From Chimonanthus salicifolius (taxonomy: Eukaryota; Streptophyta; Magnoliopsida; Laurales; Calycanthaceae), in the NCBI GenBank assembly GCA_013350335.1, contig CM023534.1, positions 25,935,302 through 25,999,301 of the forward strand: 64,000 nt of DNA. Direction: 5' to 3'. Every line of letters starts with the position of its first letter. Positions within the stretch are counted from its first letter, which is position 1. Below, in pieces: positions 35,752-47,912 of this stretch. The notes below the pieces were generated by a model, which ran no database searches, was not told the origin of the DNA, and saw nothing but the letters and a program-made list of their open reading frames with translations. The translations under genes were made by a program, and so were the position numbers.

Positions 35752-37065
35752 CGCCCCCACAAGCTGAAGCGTGGATGAACACAAAGCTTGGAACATGAAG
35801 AAACGACAAGTGAACTACAATAGTGGCACACCGACTGGCCATGAAGATTTATTGAAGAATCAGCACACTGGTTGACTGCAAACTAGCAGCACACTGACTG
35901 GCTGCAAAATTTGTTGAAAAGGCAGCACACTTATTGGCTGCAAAGCGACAGGCGACGAACACAAATGGTGGCTTGAAAAAATAAGGGCATAGTACATGCC
36001 AAAAAAGGTTGAAGCCATCACATAGATCAATCCGATCAGAAAGGCCAACAAACAAGAAAAACAGAAGCCGTGAAGGCCAGCAAACAAGTTGAAGTCATGA
36101 AGGCCAGCAAAAGAGGCTGAAGCCTTGAAAGACCAGCAAAAGAGGCTGAAGCCATGAAAGCTAGCAAAAGAGGCTGAACTGGAGATCTGAGTACAAATCT
36201 GAGAACGCTAAACAGATAGACTTGGCTACCGCACCTTAGATTTGAATATATGTCGCTCTTTGTGAGAACAGACAAAGAATAGATTTGCCCAAACAGATCT
36301 GGAGATTGGGAAGCTCACAAACCATATCTGGAATTCTTTTTCCAAGATACAGTGAGAAATCGGGCAACTCAGCGATGTGTTTCTCTTGAAGATGCTGCTT
36401 AAACAATGCTGAAATAGCGCACAAAGATCAGAGGGACGCTGGATCAGCAGGAATGCAGATCTCCAGATCTGAGAAGCAAAAGTTATTTTATTTTTTTTAT
36501 TTGAAGAAGATGGAAGACCGAATGTGGATCTGAAGGCAGAAGGTGGAGGCACTATGGCTGAAGAATGTTAGGCAGCAGATCTGGGACTAGGTTGTTTTCT
36601 CTGTTAATCCAGGTCAGAGATGGAGGCTGTGGGCTCAGTTGAAATGGGCAAATCTGTATGATTCAAATTGGAACCAAAAACCAAGGGCTCAGATGTGGGC
36701 AACGGTTTTAGATCTGGTTCAGATCTGGCACGGCAAAGCATATAGCAGTAGAAAAACGAGAACGGAGGTCGGGAAACACCTCAACATTGACAGATCTGTG
36801 TTGAGAAACAGGGGACAACAACAGATCGTGGATGCTAAAGGGGCTGCTCGTGTATGGTCGATTTGCAAAGAGATGTAGCTGGGATGGGCTGGTCACTGTA
36901 TATTGTCTTAGATCTGAGATAAAGAAGAGAAAACAGCGCTCAGTCAAATCTGAATAGGTGGGAGAAAATCCGGGATCGTCCGATCACAGCGAAACAAAAG
37001 AGAGGAAGGCTGAAGAACAGCAATTGGATACACAGATCGGGAAACAGCAAGGGGCTGTGGAAATA
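35752..37065 (-). mobile_element. Non-coding copia-like 3' region
   Basis: Read on the minus strand it is pyrimidine-rich with repeated CAGATCTG words and no protein family. The RT frame from 37462 runs into it and ends, so polymerase sequence has been lost here. At about 36085-36180 a short unit (AGGCCAGCAAAAGAGGCTGAAG) repeats about four times. Confidence 0.45.
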
Positions 37066-37576
37066 TCAAGGTCCCGTCTGGATTATGCTTCAAGGTGAAG
37101 ACCCATTTGCATCCAACTAGAGTCTTTCCTTGAGGGAGTGGAACCATCTCCCAGGTGTGATTTTTCTCAAGGGTTGCTAATTCCTCGTCCATTGCGGCTT
37201 TCCATGAGGGATCACGAAGGGCAGCGTCAATCCAATTTGGAATCTTAATATTGTCCAGGGCTGTAAGAAACCTGTGATAGGAAGAAGAAACAACATGATA
37301 GGATACAAAACGATCAATGGGATGATCGGTACAAGCACGCTTACTTTTCTGAAGTGCAATGGGAGGATCAGGCTCAGTGGGTGGTTGATCTGGGCCACTA
37401 GCAGATGCTGGAGTTGGGCCAGCTGCAGTCAAAGGAGTTGGCTGCCGGCGGTGATACACCAAGAGGGGCTTGGCAGGGCTAGAAGGAACAATATCGATAG
37501 GGAGAAGAGGAAGGACAAAAGAAGGAGGAGGAGGAGAGGAATCTAAACAAAAGTAAGGGACTCTTTCAAAGAATGT

Positions 37577-37578
<2 letters not shown>

Positions 37579-37630
<52 letters not shown>
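37579..37630. repeat. (AT)n microsatellite
   Basis: About 25 AT repeats inside the remnant of copia element 4, between integrase and RT. Confidence 0.95.
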
Positions 37631-37632
<2 letters not shown>

Positions 37633-38598
37633 CATTTTACTGAGGTGTAGAAGGACAATAAAGTTGGGACACTATACCATGGTCTTGCAAAAATTGGATA
37701 AATGAGTGCGACTGATTTCTCCCCCATTATCACTTCGCAAAATTTGAATTTTGCAAGAAATTGGGATTGAACCCAGTGGTAAAATGTGCAAAAGTGAGCA
37801 AAGACCCCAGACTTAAGTTTCATCATATATATTCATGTCATGCAAGAATAATCATCAATAAATATGACAAAATAACGAAAACCGGTGCGAGAAACAAATG
37901 GAAAGTGCCAGACATCAAAATGTATAAGAGAAAATAAGGTAGAAGTATGTTTATTGAGGGAGGATGGAAAAACAGGTCTACTGTGTTTGCCATATTGGCA
38001 ATGTTCACAATCAAATCTAGAGAAGGGCAAAATGGAATAAGTTGCTTTAAAATAGAATCAGAGGGATCCCTAGGTGACAATGCCAAAGCCACACATAGTC
38101 CGAGGAGGAGGTCGCACTAGCTTCAGATGATGCGGTCGGACTAGTGTCCAAGAAGTATAAGCCATCAACTGCATGACCCCCACCAATTATCTGCTTCTTG
38201 GACAAATCATGGAAGACAAAATGAGAAGAAAAGAATGTGATTGAGCAATTCAATGTTGTAGTAAAGGCACTAACAGATAATAAATTTCGTGAGAGAATGG
38301 GAACATGCAAAACTGAAGATAAAGTCAAAGTAGAAGAAACAAGGATGGTTCCAATACCCATAACATTAGTAAATGACCCATTAACTAGTTTGACCTTATC
38401 ATATGAAACTAGAGAAAGGGAAGAGAAAAGATTAGACGTACTAGCCATATGGTGAGTGGCCCCAGAATCAATAATCCAAGAATGGGTTGAGGCATGGTGG
38501 GGGAGGGGCTTAGTACCTGATTGCGAAGGGACAACATTAGACACCTTTGAGGATTGAAGGCGCTCCAGTCGTTGCAGTAATAATTTGAAGTCCCGTCG

Positions 38599-38805
38599 TG
38601 TGACGACTCGACCCACATATAGGGCTTAGGGCTCAAACTCAGGAAGAAATTATTCGCTCTGGGCCTTGCACACATCGAGCCCACATGATTTTACTTTTGG
38701 GCCCGGCCCAAACCGCGTCTTGCTAGTTAAATGGGCTTTGGCCTCTTATTACCCCATTCCATTTTCCCTTCTTAACCGATGTGGGACTCTCCCACATCGG
38801 TAACA
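38599..38805 (-). mobile_element. TRIM-family solo LTR in copia element 4
   Basis: It runs TGTGACGACTCGACC to CATCGGTAACA and matches the LTR at 59082-59314: both have AGGGCTTAGGGCTCAAACTC, CGCTCTGGGCCT, TTTGGGCCCG and the short palindrome CCGATGTGGGACT...CCCACATCGG. It interrupts the gag-protease region. I found no clean 5-bp duplication. Confidence 0.7.
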
Positions 38806-39202
38806 GTTGCTACTCACAGCCAAGGCAAGGGTATCACACGTCGACTCACTGGGGCATTATCATTAGTCACATCAGAGGAAAGAGCAAAATGAAGGGCAAT
38901 AGAGAGATTAGCTTGATGTGGTCGGCTATGAAGCTTATAGCAAGAGGCAGCGGAATGGTTGGTCATCTTGCAATATGTGCAACAATGAATACCCTTTGTC
39001 CGTGGACCGTGAGTGTTCCTATGTGTGTCAAAAGAAGCCATGTTGCTAAAGTAGTGCGCAAATATCGGTGTAGATCTGAAGTATAGGTAGTGAGACACCA
39101 AAAATTGAAGAAGGATCCAATCCAAGGTTGAAAACCAAGATTGAAGCCAAATACTAAAACCAGTCCATAACAGGAACAGAGCTGGGAGAAAATAAAATAC
39201 AA

Positions 39203-40005
39203 AAGTAGGGCAATCTTTAGTAAATGCCAATTACAACTTATTCCAAACAGAAGGCCAACAAATTTGGCAAAAAAAAAAAGGCAAAAAACTGGGGTGTTTT
39301 CGTCTCAGGCAGCAAACCAAAAACAGCAGATATGAGGAGAGGCAGTGTTGGTGTATGGGCGATTGTAGGGGTCCAAATCCTAGGGCCCCAAATGATGTTT
39401 CCTTGCAGATCCAAGAAGAAGAACAGAAAAACTGGGATTACATGCATCCCGTACAGTCTCTGGAAAACAGCAGAAAAATGGGCCCCACTGGTGATGAAAT
39501 GTGGAACACCCAGGTGCGATTTGATCCAAAGTTAGGGGCCAATATCAGAGACCTGGTTCCAAGCAAAAACAGGCAAAATGCTAGTAGATTTGGCCCACAA
39601 ACCAGCAAAATCTGAGATTTTGCGTCCTAGGCAGCATTCCAAAAAACAATAGATCTGATGGCCCACACAAATCAGATCAAAGTTCCAATGGTACAGATGG
39701 ATAGGCCATAAAAAAATGGAAGGAGTATGGTGGGGTCTCACTGGTAAAATCTTTTCAGGTCAACGGATCGAAGGCCGAGAACGCAGAGCTGCAGAGAACA
39801 TAGAAAACACAAAGTAGTAGGAACATAGAACAATTGTCAGATCTACAGAAGAAGAAAGATAGGAGGGAGAATCCAGAACAGAAATCCTTGGAGAGTCGGA
39901 GAAGAGGCTAGAGGCTGAGGATGAACAGTAACTCCGGCGAGGAACAGTAAAATGGAATAAGAAAAACCTCCTAAAGTGTCTAGAAATTTGTTCTAGCTGA
40001 TACCA
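39203..40005 (-). mobile_element. Leader and primer site of copia element 4
   Basis: Non-coding leader with CAGATCTG words. The primer site TGGTATCAGCT on the minus strand is at 39995-40005, next to an LTR end reading ...AAAATTCTACA. Confidence 0.6.
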
Positions 40006-40600
40006 TGTAGAATTTTAATAATGAGAAAAGGAAAAATAAAAAAAGGAGAAGATGTAGAGAAGAATTTCTCTGTCTTTTATTAATCTTGAAGAATTTCACT
40101 GTCTTCTTTACCCCCATTTACCCCTCTTTGCACTAGTTACCCTTCTTTACCCCTCTAAACCCCTTTCACCCCTCTTTACCCCCTTTACCCCTCTTTACAC
40201 CTATTACCCTTATTTACCCCTCTTTACATTTCTTTACCCCTCTTTGCACATGTTACCCTTCTTTACCCTTCTAAACCCTTTTTACCCTTCTTTACCCCTC
40301 TTTGCATCTATTACCTTTCTTTACCCGTCTTTACCCCATTTACCCTCTTTGCACCTATTACCCTTCTTTACCCCTCTTTGCACCTGCTACCATTCTTTAC
40401 CCTCTCTAAAACCTCTTTACCCTTCTTTACACCTCTTTACACCTATGGAGCAAAACTATTTTTAAAATATTTTTTATTTAATGAATATTATTTAATAATT
40501 ATGTTTTATTATTTTTTATATTATATGAATTTAATAAAATTATCTGTTCTAATAAAGTTGTAAATACATTACCCCTCTTTACCCCCCTCTTTGCACCTAT
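40006..40600 (-). repeat. 5' LTR of copia element 4 with CCCCTCTTTA minisatellite
   Basis: Plus-strand start TGTAGAATTTTAATAATG adjoins the primer site. From 40108 to about 40450 the words TTTACCCCTCTTT and GCACCTATTACCC are repeated many times in irregular order. The outer LTR boundary cannot be fixed because of these repeats. Confidence 0.5.
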
Positions 40601-40750
40601 TGAGCAAAAGTATTTAAACTACTTTTTAATTGATGAACATTATTTAATAATTATGTTTTATAAAAAAATTATTATTTTATTATATAGAAGTTAATAAAAA
40701 ATATTAATTCTACTGAAATTGTTAATATATTAGGTTACCTCTGCTTATTG
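40440..40750. repeat. Two-copy direct repeat, about 155 bp
   Basis: Two units begin CACCTAT(G/T)GAGCAAAA and share TTATTTAATAATTATGTTTTAT. The second starts near 40596. Confidence 0.6.
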
Positions 40751-40754
40751 TTAC

Positions 40755-41540
40755 CAAACAAGATTTTTTATCCTTAGGATCAGTTCTTACTTTACCACTA
40801 CAATTACCAAACAAGATAAGGGTAACCACTGTTCAAGGGTGACCCTATTTGACCCTTACTCAAGGATGACCCCTACTCAGGGATAACCCTTTAAAATTTA
40901 CCCCTCATCCAAAAGCCGCCAAGGTAGAAAAATAGAGGGGGAACACTGGAAACATGCAATATGTGGGTCAAGAGTTAAGAAACACTCACGTGCTCTATTC
41001 AAGGAGCCGAGCTCCCAACTCACTCATACATCGAAATTGGACCGTACGTCTGGTCCACCTGAGTCTTAACGGTCAACCCTACCAGTATGACCTAAACAAG
41101 CCCTTAGTAAATCCACAACTACCTCTAGCCATAACCTTGGGCCCGTGGGAATCCTAGACCCAGACATACAACCACTGGCTCAGCCCCTAGGCACTCCCTG
41201 CAGTCCTAAGCCCAAAATAGACCTAACTGACAACTCAAACACACCAAGCCCATCAACCTCTCATGGAATTCGATCAGCCATCTACAAAGTTAGCTGGGTC
41301 GACTCACTTGGTAAACGCCCATAAATTTCCAATGAGTTTATCTCTCTACTAAATAGTCACAAATGAGACCTACATACAGTGACCTCATACTCTAAACACG
41401 AGTCTCCTACGGACCCAGGAGGTAGACCCACATTAAAGTCTTCTCTTGACAACATTAGACCCTCGAACAATCCTACCTCAGTCACAGTCTGAAGCCCCCT
41501 AGACTCCATCACCTCATTTTCTTCTTTGCATAGTGTGAAT
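40755..41540. other. Region without a supported gene
   Basis: Short open frames only, on both strands, and no protein family I recognise. It may be the degraded 3' side of the SIRE-like element that begins at 44290. Confidence 0.4.
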
Positions 41541-41541
41541 T

Positions 41542-42269
41542 TCAAATCACCTCATTTTTTCTCTTCCTTGTTCCTTGAGGAAGACCATCAACCACTTTTG
41601 ATTTAACCTGCATTCTCCTTATCTTGCACTCATGCTTGAAATGCCCGATTAAACCACAATAGAAATATTTTACTATAGAAGTGTGTGTGGTGTGGCTTCT
41701 TTCTAGTATGGATTGGTTCATGGGTCTTTTAAGGTTTGATTGAGAATTACCAAAACCATGACATTCATTATGAGGCTTACCCAAAATGGATTCTTCCAAT
41801 TTTTTATTTCTTTGGGTAACCATATCTTTAGATTTCTTAACATTCTTATCTCCAAGACATTTTCCAACTTCCTTGAGCTTCAAGTTTTCATTTTCAAAAG
41901 CTTTTAGTTTTTCTTGAAGCAAATTTTGATTTTCTCTCAAATTCACAATTTCATCATTTGTATTTTTCAAATTTGATGAAAGAAGATCATTTCCATATTA
42001 ACACATTGAAGTTGACTAGAGAATTTGGCATTCTCAATTTTTACCTTTTCAAGATCCTTTGCCAATTTCAAACTCTCAAAGTATAGGGCACTATAGGATT
42101 CTTGAAGGTCATCATCATCCTTATCAAGATCCTCAACATTATCCTCATCTTCACTTGGGGATCCCTCTTGGTTGGGTACAATAGAGGCAAAAACACATTT
42201 CAAATTTTCACCTCTCCCATGATTCTCCAATTTATTATGAGAGGTGGAGCTTTCCATTGAACTATCCAA
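41542..42269 (-). pseudogene. gag: Gag of a SIRE-like copia element (minus strand)
   Basis: The first part has an acidic stretch (SEDEDNVEDLDKDDDDLQES) and a Leu/Lys-rich coiled coil; after a frame break near 41970 the coiled coil continues (LRENQNLLQEKLKAFENENL) and ends in a zinc knuckle YFYCGLIGHFKHEC. This layout, with a long coiled coil before the knuckle, is typical of SIRE/Maximus copia gags. No pol follows; the element is truncated near 41500. Confidence 0.75.
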
Positions 42270-42512
42270 AGGTGTGCAAGATTTTTCAATAGACTCATCT
42301 TAGATAGATGTCCAATCATCTTCATCATGGGATGCAAGTCTTTTCTCTAATTTTGTTTTCAAATAAGAGTAAACAAACAATAGAGTATAGTGAGCAAATT
42401 TGGAGTACCCATGAAGGTGTTCTAGCAAGGATCAACTCGGATGGCTAAATCCTTTATGAAGAGCACTTACCAATTGAAAGTTACCTTTTGGTACTAGAAT
42501 AAGGACCAAGAT

Positions 42513-44290
42513 TGTCCCTAGAAGGGAAGGGAAGGGAAGGAGGGAGGGAGGGTTGAATAGGACAATCTCCAATTTTTATGGTCTTAAAAATTTTCTTGAT
42601 TAATTAACAAATTTGGAGCGGATTAATAATGTTAATCAAGAGAGATGAGTTGTGTGATCAAAAGTGTGCACAATTATGAGAACAATCACACAAGTAAATA
42701 TCAAAAGCCAAAAGACCAATTTATCGTGGTTCGGTTAAACAACCTACATCCACTCTAAGGACTCACCCAACCTTGGGTTATCTTGAATTCACTATGTGGA
42801 GACTTACACCCTCACAAATAAAGTAGGAATTCCACCTCACTCAATCGTCTCTGAATTCCACCTACTATTGTGCCAGAGACAATGCTCTAGAGTTTTTTAT
42901 AGTGATTTCGGAGCCAATCCCCCTTAATCCACTTATCCTAGATTTTGAAAGGTTCGACCAATACCCTCTATTTTTTATAGTGGTTTCGGCTTCCTTGCCT
43001 TAGTCCACTTCACAAGATGATTTATAAAATAAAATCACTAAGAATCACTTGCCTTTGTATTAGCTCACTTGTAGATGTATGCTTCTTGAGGATGCTCTCC
43101 CAATGTGATGTCGACGATGTCGAAGATGTGCCTTGTGTATGCTCAATCACAATCTATGGGAGGTTTCTAGGATTTAGATGTGCTTATGGATTCCTAGATC
43201 TATATATCTTCCTCTCTTTGTTAATCACAATCAAGAAGATTGGATATTTGATTCACCAAGTGTAGTGCATGAAGAGAGAGTGATCCTTCTGTTGGCCCTT
43301 GTTTAAGCTCACTGATAATGATAAGGGTCCAATTGATTTAGCAAAGAATCTCAACTTGTTGCATAAAGATTGGTTTATATAGAGAAGACAACAAGTGGGA
43401 GCAACGGTAATGTACTGACAGGTTGGGCGCACCGAGGGGTCGGTAACTAGAAATGTTACCGTTCAACAACCCTACCGTTGCGCATTAATGCACTCCTAAC
43501 GATATAATTCTTTCCAGGTCGACATGTCGGGGTCACAGATGGGTTGACAGTCATGGCATCGAGAGGTAGGTCCATACGAGAGGCTCGGTCTAGGGCAACA
43601 CCATGCTGACAGAGTTTCAAGTCTACAAACTAGTCTTACCCAAACCGACCTATTGCCCTTTACAGATCGGTCTGTCTGAGTACTCTCGATCTGTCTTGAA
43701 TTGCCGATATGTCTGTTTTCTTGAGAGCCCACACGAGTTCTAAGTTCTAGAATTCATAAGTCTTTATCGAAGAGTCGTTGGCCACGAGGGGTCGTTTCAG
43801 CCTTTCGCCGAGGAGTCGGTGCATACGAGACTCTCGATCAGAGATATACCCAGAATGACAGTTCTATGTTCTGGAACTTTTGTCAATCTGACCGACCAGT
43901 CTTTGACCACAATGGGTCGATCTTGTCTCCACCGAGGGGTCGGTGAGAGCGACTTGTCGAGCTGACAGTGAAACTTAATACATATTTCCAAGTTGGGTTC
44001 TAATTCACTGTCAAGCAACCTCTAGGCTAGTTTATGTCCATTACCAACATATTCAACTTAGCCTAGACATGGTCATCCTAAGGTGTTGAGTTCTCCCTAA
44101 AGTCATCTATAGCCAAATTACCTTTGTGATTGCCATACATAGTGATGATGAATCCGCACTCGATCCTCCAATGCTTGAGTTCTTGATTCAATCTTCATCA
44201 CTTGAGTCTCGATCATTGCTTCAAACTTCTGAGACAATGCTTCACCTAAGTCATGAAATTAACAAATAGGTGACTCGGCAAGCCGGGACA
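42513..44290 (-). mobile_element. 5' LTR of the SIRE-like element
   Basis: A 1778-bp segment with inverted termini TGTCCC (42513) and GGGACA (44290). A purine run (GGGAAGGG, GGAGGG) is close to the end near gag. It contains the phrase TTTATCGTGGTTCGG, common in large plant LTRs, and a repeated CGAGGGGTCGGT. The gag on the minus strand follows it, which fits a 5' LTR. It cut into copia element 3 at 44291. Confidence 0.65.
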
Positions 44291-44296
44291 CTAACA

Positions 44297-45806
44297 CTGG
44301 CTTTTCTGCAATACTTCCAATGGTGATTTAAACTGAAGAATATGACTAGGAAGTCGATTAATTAAGTAGATGGCAGTGAGGACGCCATGCGACCAATACT
44401 TCTTTGTAATATGCATTTGAAACATAAGAGCTCAAGTAGTCTCTAAGATATGACGATTTTTCCTTTTTGTCACGTCATTCTATTTTGGTGTACCCACACA
44501 ACTAGTTTGATGAATGATGCCGTTGTCATGAATATATTCAGTGAAAAGGGCATTGACGTATTCGGTACCATTGTCAGAGCGCAGAACTTTAATCTTGACA
44601 TGAAATTGGTAGTGATCATATGGTGGAAATCTTTGAAAGCAAATAACACATCAAATTTGGATTTGAGTAATATAGCCAAGTAACACAAGTGTAGTCATCA
44701 ATGAACAACATAAAATATTTAAAACCATCACAAGAAGTAATTGGAGCACTCCACAAATCAGAATGGATCAGCTCAAAACATTCAATGGACTTAGACATAG
44801 AAGAAATGAAAGGTATCGAGTTTGTTTAGAACATTGACAAACATCATAGTCACTAGACTGAACAAAAACAGGAGGAAAAAGACATGATAAAATACGACTA
44901 GAAGGATGGCCAAGTTGTTGGTGCAGTATCCGACTCCCTACTAACTCTTTGGTATGGTAGGCTTTATTAGGGGACTGTAACATGTATAGCCCATTGGTAT
45001 AAGTTCATTCACTAATAGTCATCTTTGACGTTCGATCCTAAAAGACAACAGAGTTATGAGAAAAAATAACATCATAGTTCAAAGAATTAGTAATTTTTCC
45101 AACAGACAAGAGTTGAGTTGGAAAGAAGGAACAACCAGAGCAGTGGATGGAAAACTTTTAGAAAAAAAAAAATCGATTTTACCACTTTCTACCACAGGAA
45201 CCGTAGTTTCATTAGCTAGGGAAACATCATGTTTACGTGACTAATTGGAAAAATCAAACACCGAAGAAGGGGAATTAGCCATATGGTCAGTGGTTCAAGA
45301 ATCAATAATCCAAGAATGACCATCAGAGTGTGAAGCAATAAAGCATGAAGAGTACCTACAATTTGAGACGAAGCAAGAGGACCTGGAGGAGGCATGGACT
45401 TACAAAGATCTTGAAAAATCTGACTCAACTGATCCAGAGTGGTTGAAGTGTCGGCGATAGCTGCCTGGTCTCTCTTTTTTGGACCAAATTTAGGCTTGAG
45501 ATAAGGATATAAAGACCAACAGTGATCCTTGGAGTGCCCAGTTTTTCCACAATGTTCACAACGAGAAGTGTCCCATCGTCCTTTATTGCGAACAAGAACT
45601 TTTGTCTTCTCAATCTCAGAGGTGTATCTGTGGTCATTCTTTTGAGTCACTAGAGCACTCGATTCAACTGTCACATAGGAAGACGGAAGAGCAGAATGCA
45701 TAGTTTTTTTTCGAGTTTCTTCACGTTGAATGAGTGCACATACATTGATTAAAGAAGGAAGTTGATCAGTCATAAGAATAATGCTCTCAGATGTTGATAT
45801 TCTGGC
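44297..45806 (-). pseudogene. Zinc knuckle, protease and integrase of copia element 3
   Basis: Zinc knuckle CEHCGKTGHSKDHC (45809-45216 frame), then a shifted and stop-broken protease (GHSWIIDS followed by a stop). Pre-integrase ILHQQLGHPSSRILSC; integrase core begins HSDLWSAPITSCDGFKYFML and FIDDYTCVTW. The rest is frameshifted (SDNGTEYVN is readable in another frame). It stops at the SIRE-like LTR. Confidence 0.75.
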
Positions 45807-45839
45807 CACAAAGCACTAAGTAAGGAAAAAACTTGGTCT

Positions 45840-46386
45840 TCTTCGGCTCATTGTAAGAGAGTCTGTGCATCAGTAGTATGTGGCCGATACATATTTAATT
45901 CATCCCAAAGCCTCTTCATATGTCCAACAAGGTCACAAAACTTCCATTCACCTTGTAGTGCTGTCTCATTTTTAATCTGAAACACACGAGCAATATTATT
46001 TGTATATCCACACATGCTTGTAATAGAGTCCCATAATACCTTCGCAGAGGTGGAGAAGGTAAAAATGCCAGCAATTCCATACAATTAAGGAGCCACCAAC
46101 GGACAAGTTGATCACTGAAAAGCCAATCATCATAGGCAGTATCTGAAGGGCCAACATTAGTTGTATCTAGAGTTTTGGATGCAGAAACAGTTTGAAGCCA
46201 GACATTCTTGCCATTAATAAAGCCCAATTTTTTCTTACTGCCTAGTGATAAGGTAACCGCTTGTGACCAGATAACATAGTTATGTTCATTCAACAGAACG
46301 GATGATAGCTTCAAACTGGGATTGCAATCAGACTCACCCGTTAACTCTGCGCAATCATAAGAAAGAGACAGGCAGAAGGCTGTCAC
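45840..46386 (-). pseudogene. gag: Gag of copia element 3
   Basis: Copia gag motifs LSSVLLNEHNYVIWSQAVTL and SLGSKKKLGFINGK, then YDDWLFSDQLVRWWLLNCM, a shift, and SAKVLWDSITSMCGYTNNIARVFQ. The frame is broken near 46085. Confidence 0.8.
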
Positions 46387-46389
46387 AGC

Positions 46390-47429
46390 AAGATTTTTTT
46401 TTAGCCGTGGTCCCTGTGATAGAAGTAAGAACCACTAGAATCTGGCGGAGAGGAAAGCCAGCGGTGACGGTGAGCAGCAGCGAAACTCGTCTCCCCCCTG
46501 TCGAGGAAACAGATGTGAAATGGTCAGATCTGGACACGATCAATTGTGCTATAGGACCAGATTGCGAAGAAGGCGACAGCAGGAAGAGGTGGCAATAGAG
46601 GAAAGAGGAACCCCCTTTCTAGAGTGAAGGTCTGCCCGTAGATGATAGTTGGAAGACCACCAAACGCAAGAGAAGGATCTAGAAACAAACTTGAAAGAGG
46701 CTGCACCGTTGGAGAAGAACCCTCAGCAGAGGCGATGGCAAAAAAATTAGTGGTGCATGGACGGCCAACGGCGAAGGCGAGAGGCAGTAGGTGCCCCAAA
46801 GAAAGAAAAAGGGGCTGGCAGCAGCAGCAGAACCCTTTTGAAAAATGGATTTGAGCAGTCCTCTCGGTGTTGAGATCTGATTCACGCAAGACAGGGGCCC
46901 CTAGAGAAGACAATTGTGGCCAAAAACCCGAACAAAGACGGAATCTGAAAGCCCGACTGCAGGTAGTGGTGCTACTGGTGGTGAAGATGAGCGGATCTGA
47001 GAATGGGGCGGAGAATGGTGGCAGCAAAGAGGCTCCGATGTAACCAGAGTGGAACCAAGATCTAAAGCCGGTTGCAGAGGTGGGGGCTGCTGCAGGGATG
47101 AAGAACCCCCAGATCTGGAGAGAGGAGTTGAGGGTTGAGGCCAAAAAACAGCCGGCACACGTCAATCAGCAAAGCAGAGATCCATGAGATACGAGAACCA
47201 CCTGAGATGCGCCCGGAGAAAGTGATCCAAGCGGCACAGGAACCGCTGTCTGTGTTGCGCACAAGGCTCTCTGTGAATCTGCAGCAGATCGGAGATTTGG
47301 TGCAACCGAGAAAGCAGCAGGTCGGTTTGGAATTGCTTCAGATCTGAATAGATGTGTTTCTACGCGATGGATCTGTACACCATCGTTCGGTCGATCAGAA
47401 ACAGGATCTTTGATTAGGTTGATAACATA
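46390..47429 (-). mobile_element. Leader of copia element 3
   Basis: Pyrimidine-rich on the minus strand with CAGATCTG words. A 213-codon open frame (46524-47165) shows low-complexity Pro/Ser/Phe composition and no family; I treat it as leader, not a gene. Confidence 0.5.
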
Positions 47430-47643
47430 TAGAAAAATAGTCTATCACTGATTTATCACACACGGAGACAAGGGTTTACGTCGAAAATCCAAAACGAAAA
47501 AAACCACAGAAAAGAGAGAGAGTTTCTTATTATTCTTTTTCATTTCTTATAAATTAAAACTGATGTGCATATATAAGGACAAACAAGAGTCCTATTTGAA
47601 CTAGGAGTCTCACTCCCACTCAACCTCTCTTTCCTTATTCAAC
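47430..47643 (-). repeat. 5' LTR of copia element 3
   Basis: On the minus strand it starts TGTTGAATAAGGAAAG (at about 47643) and ends near CTATTTTTCTATA before the primer site TGTTATCAACC. Confidence 0.6.
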
Positions 47644-47828
47644 ATTTACTACTTGAGCTGGACCCCGACACAGAAGAAGGAGGGGACCCAGACCCAGACC
47701 CAGACCCATAACCAGAGCCTGACCCATAGCCCGAACCCATGCGATGGCTAAGGCAAAAAAAGGGGAAGCAAGTGAACCCCTTCCCTCCTAGCAACTCCAC
47801 TTACAAGAATGAGCTGCTTGAGAGACAT
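47644..47828 (-). pseudogene. Ser/Gly-repeat protein, copy B (3' end lost)
   Basis: It starts MSLKQLILVSGVARREGVHL, nearly the same as copy A, then enters GSGYGSGSG repeats. After about 61 codons it runs into the copia element 3 LTR, where a stop follows at once. Its promoter, with a TATATA box at 47904-47909, is intact. The open frame before the break is undamaged, so the insertion is probably what ended it. Confidence 0.7.
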
Positions 47829-47889
47829 TCTTTGTTTATCTCTCTACAATTAAGAGCAAGATGACGAAGATTAATGATAAAATCTGAGT

Positions 47890-47912
47890 TAGTGGCAGTC
47901 CATTATATAGAG
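47890..47912 (-). promoter_or_regulatory. Core promoter of Ser/Gly copy B
   Basis: TATATA about 76 bp upstream of the ATG at 47828, next to GAGTTAGTGGCAGTCC, as in copies A and C. Confidence 0.55.

Larger units (their letters stand above)
37066..39202 (-). pseudogene. Copia element 4 gag-pol remnant (minus strand)
   Basis: Sense order from high to low coordinate: gag zinc knuckle CTYCKMTNHSAASC (within 38820-39202); a TRIM LTR insertion (38599-38805); protease WIIDSGATHHMAS (38616-38047 frame) with NLLSVSAFT; pre-integrase LWHCHLG; integrase CEHCQYGKHSRP and VIFIDDYSCMT (37833-38030) and, in another frame, LRSDNGG; an AT microsatellite; then the RT start AALRDPSWKAAMDEELATLE and KTLVGCKWVFTLKHNPDG, which stops at about 37066. 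No RT catalytic motif or RNase H remains. Confidence 0.8.
44291..47643 (-). mobile_element. Copia element 3, 5' half (minus strand)
   Basis: In sense order: 5' LTR (about 47430-47643), primer site TGTTATCAACC, leader, gag, protease and the first part of integrase. It ends at the SIRE-like LTR (44290); RT, RNase H and the 3' LTR are missing. Its LTR start lies inside Ser/Gly gene copy B. Confidence 0.8.

Noticed and set aside
40108..40450. Interstitial telomere repeat
   Set aside because: The plant telomere unit CCCTAAA is not repeated in tandem here; the words are CCCCTCTTTA.
46524..47165. 213-codon frame, minus strand
   Set aside because: It lies in the copia element 3 leader upstream of gag, with no family match.
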